A DNA stretch of 30,299 nucleotides from a virus: the IMG/VR virus record IMGVR_UViG_3300029625_000050, positions 1 through 30,299 of that record; one strand, 5' to 3'. Positions 1-5,185 of the stretch are shown piece by piece; the stretch's first letter is position 1, and each line of letters begins with the position of its first letter. Made by a program: the position numbers and the translations under genes. Below the pieces are notes generated by a model. It ran no database searches, was not told where the DNA came from, and saw nothing but the letters and a program-made list of their open reading frames with translations.

Positions 1-90
1 CGTTTGCCAACGCCGCCAGCCCGGATGCGGCAGGCGCCGTCAGCCGGAGTTTCCGCGAATCCGGGGAAAATGGGAAGAAGGCGGGAAAAC
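1..90. other. Flank outside the tRNA-Cys 3' end, probably host DNA
   Basis: These 90 bases lie beyond the CCA end of the tRNA-Cys fragment, on the side away from the phage genes. If the fragment is an attachment junction, this is host chromosome. I see no coding region. TTTCC at 50-54 could pair loosely with GGAAA at 65-69, which would be a weak hairpin just downstream of the tRNA on the minus strand. The stretch is too short to say more. Confidence 0.4.
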
Positions 91-140
91 TGGAGGCGCG
101 GGCGGGATTCGAACCCGCGAATAAAGGTTTTGCAGACCTC
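91..140 (-). other. Phage attachment junction: 3' half of a tRNA-Cys gene
   Basis: Read on the minus strand, this segment has an anticodon stem GAGGT/ACCTT around the loop CTGCAAA (anticodon GCA, cysteine; 131-133 on the plus strand). It is followed by a five-base variable loop, a perfect T arm GCGGG-TTCGAAT-CCCGC, a 3' acceptor strand CCGCGCC, the discriminator T and an encoded CCA (91-93). The expected 5' acceptor GGCGCGG and a D arm do not follow at 141-215, so only the 3' half is present. A tRNA 3' half from anticodon to CCA beside phage genes is the classic attB-type crossover segment for tyrosine integrases. The orientation means the phage lies to the right and the intact tRNA should be at the far end of the prophage. 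Confidence 0.75.
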
Positions 141-155
141 TCCACTCCACTGATT

Positions 156-215
156 CTACACGATTTGCAATCCTCTGCTACGGTTTTTGCTACGGTTCCC
201 AAAACGGGTTTTTGG
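156..215 (-). pseudogene. Possible relic of an integrase C-terminus abutting the att core
   Basis: On the minus strand one frame reads ...GNRSKNRSRGLQIV and then stops with TAG (156-158), about 16 bases before the tRNA segment. The peptide comes from a tandem direct repeat of TGCTACGGTT on the plus strand (two copies between about 176 and 198). Short tandem-repeat tails of this kind are, from memory, common at the C-terminus of tyrosine integrases whose genes end at attP. Further upstream the frame runs into the replication gene without integrase motifs, and no full integrase is present. I read it as a leftover 3' end; coincidence is quite possible. Confidence 0.25.
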
Positions 216-255
216 GATCGAGCGGGACAAAGCCCAATGGAAGGGAGGCGGTGAG

Positions 256-1299
256 ATGCGCGCGCGCATGATCAAGCCAGCGTTCTTTTCCGATCCGGAG
301 CTGGCCAACGTACCGATCGGAGCTCAGATGCTGTTCGTGGGGCTGTGGTGCCTGGCGGACAGGGAGGGGCGCCTGCTGGACGCACCGAGGATGATTGCCG
401 GGGCAATTTTCCCATTCCGGCAGGACGTCTCTGACGAGGACGTCGAGAATTGGCTGCAGCACCTTGCCGAGCGGCGCTTCATCATCCGCTACCAGGCTCG
501 CGGCGTGCGCTGCATCCAGATCCGCACCTTCGCCAAGCATCAGAAGATCCACCCGAGGGAGCTTCCGTCATCCTTACCCGCACCGCCTGATGACGACGGA
601 CCGAACGGCTCGCCTGATTGTTCTCTGGGCGCGCCAAGTAAACCTACTTCTCTGGGTAAGCCCAGTAAGGTGCCATCACTGGGCAAGCCCAGTGAACGCT
701 CATCACTGGGCAAACCATCACTGGGCACGCCCAGTAAACCCACTTCTCTGGGCGCGCCCGAACATGAATATGAACATGAACATGAAAACAGCGGCGATAT
801 ACAACTCCCCAACACCCCCCTTACCCCCCAGGAAGCGCCGCCGCCGCCGCTGACTCCTGTGGAAAACCATGTGGAAATCTCGCCTGGAGCGTCCAGGGTG
901 TCCGGCAACGGTGACTCGCCGCCGCTGACAGATCCGCGCTCTATCGTCCCGATCTTGGCCGAGCGGCGCGCGATGGAGCCGCGGCAGCGCCGAGCACCGC
1001 CACAGCCGAGGGACGAGGCAGGCTTGGCTATTGCTGTCGTCGCCAGGATGCTCTGCGACTGGATGGAGCATCGGGCCGAGACACTCGGGCCGCCAGATGA
1101 CGCGCTCTGCCGTCGGCTGCTGGAGGCTCACGGGATGAGCCTCGAGCGCCTCCGGGACTGGCTGCTCGGTCTGCGCCGGCGAGGCAAGCACCCATCGAGC
1201 ATACAGAGCTGGGGCTGGTTCGTGACGCTGGCTGAGGCCGACGGACGGCGCGCGACAGACGCCGTAGCCGAGGCCGCTGCAGCGGGAGGTGTGGCGTGA
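256..1299 (+). CDS. Replication initiator-like protein with internal origin
   Basis: A 347-residue protein. The ATG at 256 is chosen because AGGGAGG (242-248) lies seven bases upstream and because the product then begins MRARMIKPAFF, the usual opening of phage replication proteins with an N-terminal winged helix; a longer frame to 187 has no ribosome site. Residues 1-100 form the compact domain (hydrophobic LFVGLWCLADREGRL, then a basic segment ending KHQKIHPREL). Residues 120-168 are low complexity, made of a repeated SLGxPSKxx unit whose DNA forms iterons. Residues 169-250 are Pro-rich linker, and 252-330 a C-terminal helical domain (LLGLRRRGKHPSSIQSWGWF) that may recruit a helicase loader or helicase. 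The layout resembles lambda O. The stop overlaps the next start (TGATG). Function is inferred from architecture, not from a named family match. Confidence 0.7.
   Translation: MRARMIKPAFFSDPELANVPIGAQMLFVGLWCLADREGRLLDAPRMIAGAIFPFRQDVSDEDVENWLQHLAERRFIIRYQARGVRCIQIRTFAKHQKIHPRELPSSLPAPPDDDGPNGSPDCSLGAPSKPTSLGKPSKVPSLGKPSERSSLGKPSLGTPSKPTSLGAPEHEYEHEHENSGDIQLPNTPLTPQEAPPPPLTPVENHVEISPGASRVSGNGDSPPLTDPRSIVPILAERRAMEPRQRRAPPQPRDEAGLAIAVVARMLCDWMEHRAETLGPPDDALCRRLLEAHGMSLERLRDWLLGLRRRGKHPSSIQSWGWFVTLAEADGRRATDAVAEAAAAGGVA
621..760 (+). repeat. Iteron array inside the initiator gene, probable replication origin
   Basis: CTGGG(C/T) starts at 625, 652, 679, 706, 721 and 748, a spacing of 27, 27, 27, 15 and 27 bases. 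Most copies are the left arm of a palindrome whose right arm is GCCCAGT. The clearest is CACTGGGCAAGCCCAGTG at 677-694 (8-base arms, AA centre). Copies at 652-666 and 719-735 are nearly as good, 706 is a half site, and 625 and 748 have degraded right arms. Because 27 and 15 are multiples of three, the repeats also give the peptide repeat SLGxPSKxx. Phage iterons located within the initiator gene are known from lambda O. The match in position and design supports an origin, but no function is proven. Confidence 0.7.
761..808 (+). other. A-rich stretch next to the iterons, candidate DNA unwinding element
   Basis: Immediately after the last iteron the sequence becomes A-rich, with tandem ATGAAC/ATGAAT units (about 764-786) followed by GAAAACAGCGGCGATATACAA. 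This contrasts with the GC-rich DNA all around. In lambda the AT-rich unwinding region lies directly beside the O iterons, so a similar role is inferred here. The stretch encodes the acidic peptide EHEYEHEHEN in the initiator. Confidence 0.5.
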
Positions 1300-1835
1300 T
1301 GGAACGAAACGATGTGCAGCAGGCCATCGTCGAACTGCGCCGGCGGCTTGGCATGACCCAGCAGGCGCTCGCGGTTCATCTTGGCAAGGCGGTTGTCACT
1401 GTCGCGCGCTGGGAAACTACCAGGCCTCCAAAAGGGGAGTCCCTTGTGGCTTTGATCCGCATGGCGCAAGCCGCCGGTCATGACGATCTGGCGGCTGTAT
1501 TCACTCGCTCTCTCGGCGTTGGCTTGCCCAGGGCCAGAAGTGCAGTGCATCGCACAGAGGCAGGGGCTGCCGACGCAATCAGAGCGTTGAGAGTGGAATT
1601 GGGACTCACTCAGCAGCAGTTCGCCGCCAGACTTGGGTTGACGAGCCGAGCCATTCAGCGGTATGAGGCCGGGCGAATTCCGTCAAGCGAAGGCCTAGCG
1701 CAGCTCGTAAAAATCGCCGCCGAAGCCGGGCTGCCAGATGTAGCAAAGCTGTTCGCTGCGGCATTATTGCGAGAGCTGAGACTGAGCAGCCAGGATATCC
1801 AGATTATTGCAGCCGCGGCAGGAGGTGTGGCGTGA
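1299..1835 (+). CDS. Protein with two XRE-type helix-turn-helix domains
   Basis: A 178-residue protein whose ATG (1299) overlaps the upstream TGA, with GGGAGG (1284-1289) ten bases before it. Two XRE/Cro-type DNA-binding domains lie in tandem. The first is at about residues 7-60 (RRLGMTQQALAVHLGKAVVTVARWE), the second at 91-150 (ELGLTQQQFAARLGLTSRAIQRYEAG). Both keep the T-Q-Q start of helix 2 and the RWE/RYE end of the recognition region, so they look like an internal duplication. There is no RecA-cleavable S24 domain, so it is not a CI-type repressor with self-cleavage. It could read two half sites as a monomer. A role in controlling the 2213-2252 promoter is plausible but unproven. Confidence 0.75.
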   Translation: MERNDVQQAIVELRRRLGMTQQALAVHLGKAVVTVARWETTRPPKGESLVALIRMAQAAGHDDLAAVFTRSLGVGLPRARSAVHRTEAGAADAIRALRVELGLTQQQFAARLGLTSRAIQRYEAGRIPSSEGLAQLVKIAAEAGLPDVAKLFAAALLRELRLSSQDIQIIAAAAGGVA

Positions 1836-2185
1836 TGAGCGATCTGGTAGTGCCGCCTCAAGAGACGAAAACGATTGCCGACAAGCAGCGTAGGAGGTCA
1901 AGATTGAAGCGGAGCCCGGTTCTCATTTCGGTGGCTGAAATCGCCGTGCGCCTGGGTGTGTCCAAGGCGCGCATCTACAGGCTGTTGAGCGCTGGAATCA
2001 TCCCTGCCATTCAAGAGCGCCAAGGAGGACATTGGATCATCCGCAGGGCGGCATTCGAAGCTTGGCTTGGCGAGAGTGATGCGCTTTGCGATTTCTGTGG
2101 GCGACCTGGTGCACGCTTGCCAAACGGCGGAGTGATCTGCTCGGCATGTCGGATGGCGTTCAAAATTGCCAACAGTGCTAACTGA
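1835..2185 (+). CDS. Excisionase-like helix-turn-helix protein with zinc ribbon
   Basis: A 116-residue protein. Its ATG (1835) overlaps the TGA of the gene before it, in the same 17-base context found at the previous junction. Residues 30-75 match the MerR/excisionase-type helix-turn-helix (SVAEIAVRLGVSKARIYRLLSAG, then a wing GGHWIIRRAAFEAWL). Residues 85-105 carry two cysteine pairs, CDFC and CSAC, 13 residues apart, a likely zinc ribbon. The N-terminus is basic (KQRRRSRLKR). It could be a directionality factor or an early regulator. The zinc ribbon is not usual for plain excisionases and suggests a protein or DNA contact beyond excision. It is the last gene of the early module. Confidence 0.7.
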   Translation: MSDLVVPPQETKTIADKQRRRSRLKRSPVLISVAEIAVRLGVSKARIYRLLSAGIIPAIQERQGGHWIIRRAAFEAWLGESDALCDFCGRPGARLPNGGVICSACRMAFKIANSAN

Positions 2186-2212
2186 TTGCAGCAGCATGGC
2201 TTGCGATATATC

Positions 2213-2236
2213 AAACATTTCACTTGACAAATGTTT
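2213..2236 (+). promoter_or_regulatory. Inverted-repeat operator overlapping the -35 box
   Basis: AAACATTT (2213-2220) and AAATGTTT (2229-2236) are perfect inverted copies separated by eight bases. The right arm begins inside the TTGACA at 2224-2229, so a bound dimer would block RNA polymerase. The spacing fits one helical-turn recognition by a dimeric helix-turn-helix protein. The protein that binds it is not known; the two DNA-binding proteins just upstream are candidates. Confidence 0.6.
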
Positions 2237-2252
2237 TTGCATTTTGGATTCT
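2224..2252 (+). promoter_or_regulatory. Sigma-70-type promoter, candidate late or middle promoter
   Basis: TTGACA (2224-2229) is a perfect -35 hexamer. Seventeen bases further on, GATTCT (2247-2252) is a weak -10 with three matches to TATAAT. The surrounding bases are AT-rich compared with the window. It reads towards the 104-codon gene and the terminase. A strong -35 with a poor -10 and an operator is what one expects from a regulated promoter. The start point cannot be fixed from sequence alone. Confidence 0.5.
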
Positions 2253-2367
2253 GATGGCGAGCGCCGGGGCGCTGACCACCGGGCAATACCCGGTTAAGGA
2301 AATACCCCGCGGGCCTCGGCCCCATTTCTCCCGCAGCAGTGCTATGGCCTGCTGCTGAGGATCCATC
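2253..2367 (+). promoter_or_regulatory. Structured untranslated leader
   Basis: The stretch between the promoter and the GTG at 2368 can fold into three hairpins: AGCGCC/GGCGCT (2260-2265 with 2268-2273, two-base loop), ACCGGG/CCCGGT (2278-2283 with 2289-2294) and GCAGCAG/CTGCTGC (2333-2339 with 2349-2355). None has a U-run, so they are not terminators. I see no gene here. A leader like this, upstream of a terminator, could serve as an RNA site for antitermination; that role is inference. Confidence 0.4.
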
Positions 2368-2682
2368 GTGCAAATTCCCATTTTTTCAGCGGCTGGCCGG
2401 CCTCTAGATGCCGTCCCGGTGCGCGTGTTCGAGCGCATGCAGGATGACGGACGCGTGGCGCGAGTGATCCGCAGGCGCGACGGGACCATCGCGCGCGCCT
2501 ATCTGCGGCCCCGTGACGCGAGCGAGGTGCCGGCCAAGATCAGTTCATACATGGGCCAGAGGTATTCGTACCTTGAACGCCTGCCATCAGGCCAGACGTG
2601 GGTGCTGCGGCGCTTGGGGCGGGGCAGTGAGCTCCGCCCCATTTTTTTGCGAGTGCTCTCGGATTGTCTTGTACGCCATTGA
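2368..2682 (+). CDS. Hypothetical 104-codon protein upstream of the terminase
   Basis: I do not recognise the family. A GTG start is used, with GAGGAT (2357-2362) upstream. The protein is basic (FERMQDDGRVARVIRRRDGTIARAYLRPRD) with a motif-like C-terminal part RYSYLERLPSGQTWVLRRLG (residues 65-84). The rest, residues 84-104, is encoded by the intrinsic terminator at 2616-2648 and the DNA after it. The well-organised part of the protein therefore ends where the terminator begins. One frame lower, a TGA occurs in the hairpin loop at 2628-2630. The annotated tail may be translated only when the terminator is read through, or may reflect a frameshift. Its position between a promoter and a terminator would suit a regulatory role. 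Confidence 0.5.
   Translation: MQIPIFSAAGRPLDAVPVRVFERMQDDGRVARVIRRRDGTIARAYLRPRDASEVPAKISSYMGQRYSYLERLPSGQTWVLRRLGRGSELRPIFLRVLSDCLVRH
2616..2648 (+). terminator. Strong intrinsic terminator before the late genes
   Basis: GGGGCGGGGC (2616-2625) pairs with GCTCCGCCCC (2631-2640) to give a ten-base-pair stem with one G-U pair and the loop AGTGA. An A and seven Ts follow (2642-2648). This is a textbook rho-independent terminator. It sits at the 3' end of the 104-codon reading frame and upstream of the terminase, so late transcription started at 2224 would have to pass it. Confidence 0.85.
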
Positions 2683-2718
2683 AAATACGGGAGTAAAAGT
2701 GCGCGGGTCCTTCCTGGC

Positions 2719-2730
2719 GGGCGGCCTGGG
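2719..2730 (+). other. Candidate cos (cohesive-end) site
   Basis: In the gap between the terminator and the small terminase gene, GGGCGGCCTGGG shares its first seven bases with the lambda cosN overhang GGGCGGCGACCT, and it lies within a G- and C-rich imperfect repeat. In lambda, cos lies immediately upstream of Nu1. The position is right, but a seven-base GC-rich match is weak in GC-rich DNA. The rest of 2683-2765 shows nothing else that I can name. Confidence 0.25.
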
Positions 2731-2765
2731 CGGGTAGACCGATTGCACAAATTCGCTAGCGTCAG

Positions 2766-3137
2766 ATGCCGAAAACCGGCCAAAAGGCCACAAAAGGCGC
2801 ATCCAGGCATGGACCTGCTCAGGTCGCGGCTCCCAGAAAGCGCATCGGCCGCCCCAACACGGGTGCCAGGATCACGGAGCGTGAGGCCCGCCGGCGGAAG
2901 GAAGTCGCCTTGGCGGAGTTGCGCGAGTTGGAAGTGCGACAGAAACGCGGCGAGCTGCTCGATGCAGCGGCCGTCGAGCGGCGGTGGAGCGAGGCGCTGG
3001 CCGGCATCCGCGATCGCATCCTCGCGCTGCCCGACAGGCTCGGCGCTGTGCTCGCCGGCAGGCCGGAGGGGGATGTGCGCGTCATCTTGCGCCAGGAGCT
3101 TGAGGAGGCATTGAGGAGTGCCAGCGCAGCTGCTTGA
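2766..3137 (+). CDS. terS: Terminase small subunit, Nu1-like
   Basis: A 123-residue basic protein beginning at ATG 2766. Residues 38-65 form a charged helix (EREARRRKEVALAELRELEVRQKRGELL) and residues 66-118 a second helical domain with LPDRLGAVLA and a final EELEEAL. This pattern is the C-terminal half of Nu1-type small terminase subunits, which hold the DNA for the large subunit. The N-terminal winged helix of lambda Nu1 is not visible; in its place is a Lys/Arg/Pro-rich tail that could bind DNA non-specifically. The gene overlaps the start of the large subunit by 20 bases, which supports co-translation. Confidence 0.7.
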   Translation: MPKTGQKATKGASRHGPAQVAAPRKRIGRPNTGARITEREARRRKEVALAELRELEVRQKRGELLDAAAVERRWSEALAGIRDRILALPDRLGAVLAGRPEGDVRVILRQELEEALRSASAAA

Positions 3138-4971
3138 ATGCGCCACGCCAGACCCGATCGGGGCGACACTGGAGCGCGCGCTGCATGCCTTGCTGCCTCC
3201 CCCGCGGCTGACGGTCTCCGAGTGGGCGGACAGATACCGGGTACTTGGCAACACGAGCCCGGAGCCCGGGCCGTGGCGGACCAGCCGGACGCCGTACCTG
3301 CGCGAGATCATGGACTCGCTCACGCCGAGTTCCCCATGCGAGCGCGTGGTCTTCATGAAATCCGCCCAGATCGGCGGGACCGAGGTGCTGCTGAATGCCT
3401 GCGGATACCTGATGCACCACGCGCCGGCGCCCATCCTGCTCGTGCAGCCGACGGTGGAGATGGCGAAGCGCTTCTCGAAGCAGCGGCTGGATGGTCTGAT
3501 CGAGGCCTCGCCGGTGCTGCGCGACAGGGTGAAGGATCCACGCTCGCGCGATTCGGGCAACACGGTGCTCATGAAAGAATTCGCCGGCGGCGTGCTGATT
3601 CTCACCGGGGCAAACAGCGCTGTGGGCCTGCGGAGCCTGCCGGCGAAGTACGTCCTGGCGGACGAGCTCGACGCTTGGCCGGCCGACGCCGATGGCGAGG
3701 GTGATCCGTTCACGCTCGCTGTCCGCCGGACCGTGGCCTTCGGCTCGCAGCGAAAGATCCTGGCCGTCTCGACGCCGACAATCGAGGGCGTCAGCCGGAT
3801 CGAGGCACTCTTCCGGCAGGGGGACCAGCGGTATTACTTCGTCCCATGCCCGCGCTGCGGGTTCATGCAGCGGCTGGTCTGGGAAAACCTCCGCTGGCCC
3901 GAAGGCGAGCCGCAGAAGGCGCGGTATCACTGCGAGGCTTGCGGCTACGCCGTCGCCAACCACGAGAAGACCGCCATGCTCGCCGGCGGAGAGTGGAGGC
4001 CCACAGCGGCCGGCGACGGGCGGACCCGGAGCTACAGCCTGAACGCACTCTACGCCCCCGTGGGCTGGCCTGGTTTGCCCGAGCTGGCAGCCGAGTTTCT
4101 GGAGGCCAAGCGGACCCGCGAGACGTTGCAGGTGTTCGTCAACACAATCCTGGGCGAAACGTGGCGCGATGAGGCTGCAGTGCCGCTGGAGGCCGATGTG
4201 CTGTTCGGGCGGCGCGAGCCGTTCGCCGCTGAGGCGCCCGCCGGCGTGTGCCTGATCACTGCCGGCGCGGACGTGCAAGCCGACAGGATCGAGTGCGAAG
4301 TGGTGGGCTGGGGCGCCGGGGAGGAAAGCTGGAGCCTGGGCTACTTCGTGCTGCACGGCGATACGGGGCAGCCAGAAGTCTGGAACGATCTGGACCGGCT
4401 GCTGAGCCGCCAATGGCAGCATGAGGCCGGTCTGCCGCTGCCCGTGAGTGCGGCGGCGATTGACGCAGGATTCGAGACCGAGACAGTGCTCGATTTCTGC
4501 CGGTCCCGCAGGGGGCGGCGCATCTGGCCGATCAAGGGGCAGAGCGGATTCGGCAAACCGGTCTGGCCCAGGCGGGCGACGATCGGCGGCAAGAATCGCG
4601 GCGAGTTGTACCTGATCGGTGTCGACGTGGCGAAAGAGAAAATCTACTCGCGGCTGCGGGTGGAGCGCCCCGGCCCGGGGTATTGCCACTTCCCGCTGGA
4701 CCGCGGGCGCGACTGGTTCGAGATGCTCGTGAGCGAGCGCATTGTTGTCGAGCGCGGCGTCCGCAAATTTGCAAAACCCGCCGGCGTGCGAAATGAGGCG
4801 CTGGACGCGCGCGCATACGCGCTCGCGGCCCTGCACTCGCTCTACATGGCCGGCTTCAAGCTGGATGCGCATGCCGCCGCGTTTGCGGAGCAGAAGCAGG
4901 AGACATCGCCTTCGCCCGCCGCACGGCCGCCGGCGCGCCAGGTGATTCGATCGTCGTGGATGAGCAGGTAG
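3118..4971 (+). CDS. terL: Terminase large subunit, lambda gpA family
   Basis: A 617-residue DNA-packaging motor and nuclease. The GTG start at 3118 has TGAGGA just upstream and overlaps the small subunit. The ATPase part shows a Walker A-like MKSAQIGGTE (80-89) and a Walker B VLADELDAW (179-187, with D182 and E183). A zinc-binding pair CPRC...CEAC follows (C244, C247, C272, C275), typical of the GpA family. The nuclease part has GADVQADRIE (D385), AAIDAGF (D449) and LDARAYA (D563), the expected acidic residues. Length and order match lambda gpA (641 residues). It would translocate DNA into the prohead and cut at cos, so a cos-type rather than a headful phage is expected. Confidence 0.95.
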   Translation: MPAQLLECATPDPIGATLERALHALLPPPRLTVSEWADRYRVLGNTSPEPGPWRTSRTPYLREIMDSLTPSSPCERVVFMKSAQIGGTEVLLNACGYLMHHAPAPILLVQPTVEMAKRFSKQRLDGLIEASPVLRDRVKDPRSRDSGNTVLMKEFAGGVLILTGANSAVGLRSLPAKYVLADELDAWPADADGEGDPFTLAVRRTVAFGSQRKILAVSTPTIEGVSRIEALFRQGDQRYYFVPCPRCGFMQRLVWENLRWPEGEPQKARYHCEACGYAVANHEKTAMLAGGEWRPTAAGDGRTRSYSLNALYAPVGWPGLPELAAEFLEAKRTRETLQVFVNTILGETWRDEAAVPLEADVLFGRREPFAAEAPAGVCLITAGADVQADRIECEVVGWGAGEESWSLGYFVLHGDTGQPEVWNDLDRLLSRQWQHEAGLPLPVSAAAIDAGFETETVLDFCRSRRGRRIWPIKGQSGFGKPVWPRRATIGGKNRGELYLIGVDVAKEKIYSRLRVERPGPGYCHFPLDRGRDWFEMLVSERIVVERGVRKFAKPAGVRNEALDARAYALAALHSLYMAGFKLDAHAAAFAEQKQETSPSPAARPPARQVIRSSWMSR

Positions 4972-4975
4972 CGCG

Positions 4976-5185
4976 ATGGCATATTCCCAACAGCAACTCG
5001 AGGCTCTGGAGGCAGCGCTCGCCAGCGGCATGCTGCGCGTCTCGTTCCAAGGCCGCAGCGTTGAATACCGCAGCGTCGAAGAGCTCAAAAAGGCCATCGC
5101 CGAGGTAAAAGCCGCCTTGGCCGCGGCGGATCCGGCGCGGCCGAATTCCCGCATGGTTCGGATTTACACGACGAAGGGGTTTTGA
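4976..5185 (+). CDS. Head-tail joining protein, lambda gpW-like
   Basis: A 69-residue protein, almost the same length as lambda gpW (68). The N-terminal helix (YSQQQLEALEAALAS), a short beta hairpin (LRVSFQGRSVEYRS) and a second helix (VEELKKAIAEVKAAL) fit the alpha-beta-beta-alpha gpW fold. It lies between terminase and portal, exactly the gpW position. gpW binds the portal opening after packaging and stabilises the DNA-filled head. The stop overlaps the portal start (TGATG). Confidence 0.9.
   Translation: MAYSQQQLEALEAALASGMLRVSFQGRSVEYRSVEELKKAIAEVKAALAAADPARPNSRMVRIYTTKGF

Noticed and set aside
91-190. Intact tRNA-Cys gene
   Set aside because: The 5' acceptor strand and D arm are missing upstream of the anticodon stem on the minus strand; only the 3' half is present.
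187-255. Extended N-terminus of the replication protein
   Set aside because: There is no ribosome site for a start at 187, while ATG 256 has AGGGAGG at ideal distance and gives the expected protein opening.
621-760. CRISPR array
   Set aside because: The repeats are short, lie within a coding sequence, have no unique spacers of constant length and no cas genes nearby; they are better read as iterons.
2201-2229. Second promoter with TTGCGA as -35
   Set aside because: No acceptable -10 lies at 16-18 bases; the TTGACA at 2224 is far better.
3082-5154. Long open frame on the minus strand opposite the terminase
   Set aside because: It is the mirror of a well-supported gene in GC-rich DNA, has no ribosome site, and its product is Arg/Ala/Pro/His-rich without domains. 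The same applies to the minus frames at 5164-7071 and 14416-16416.
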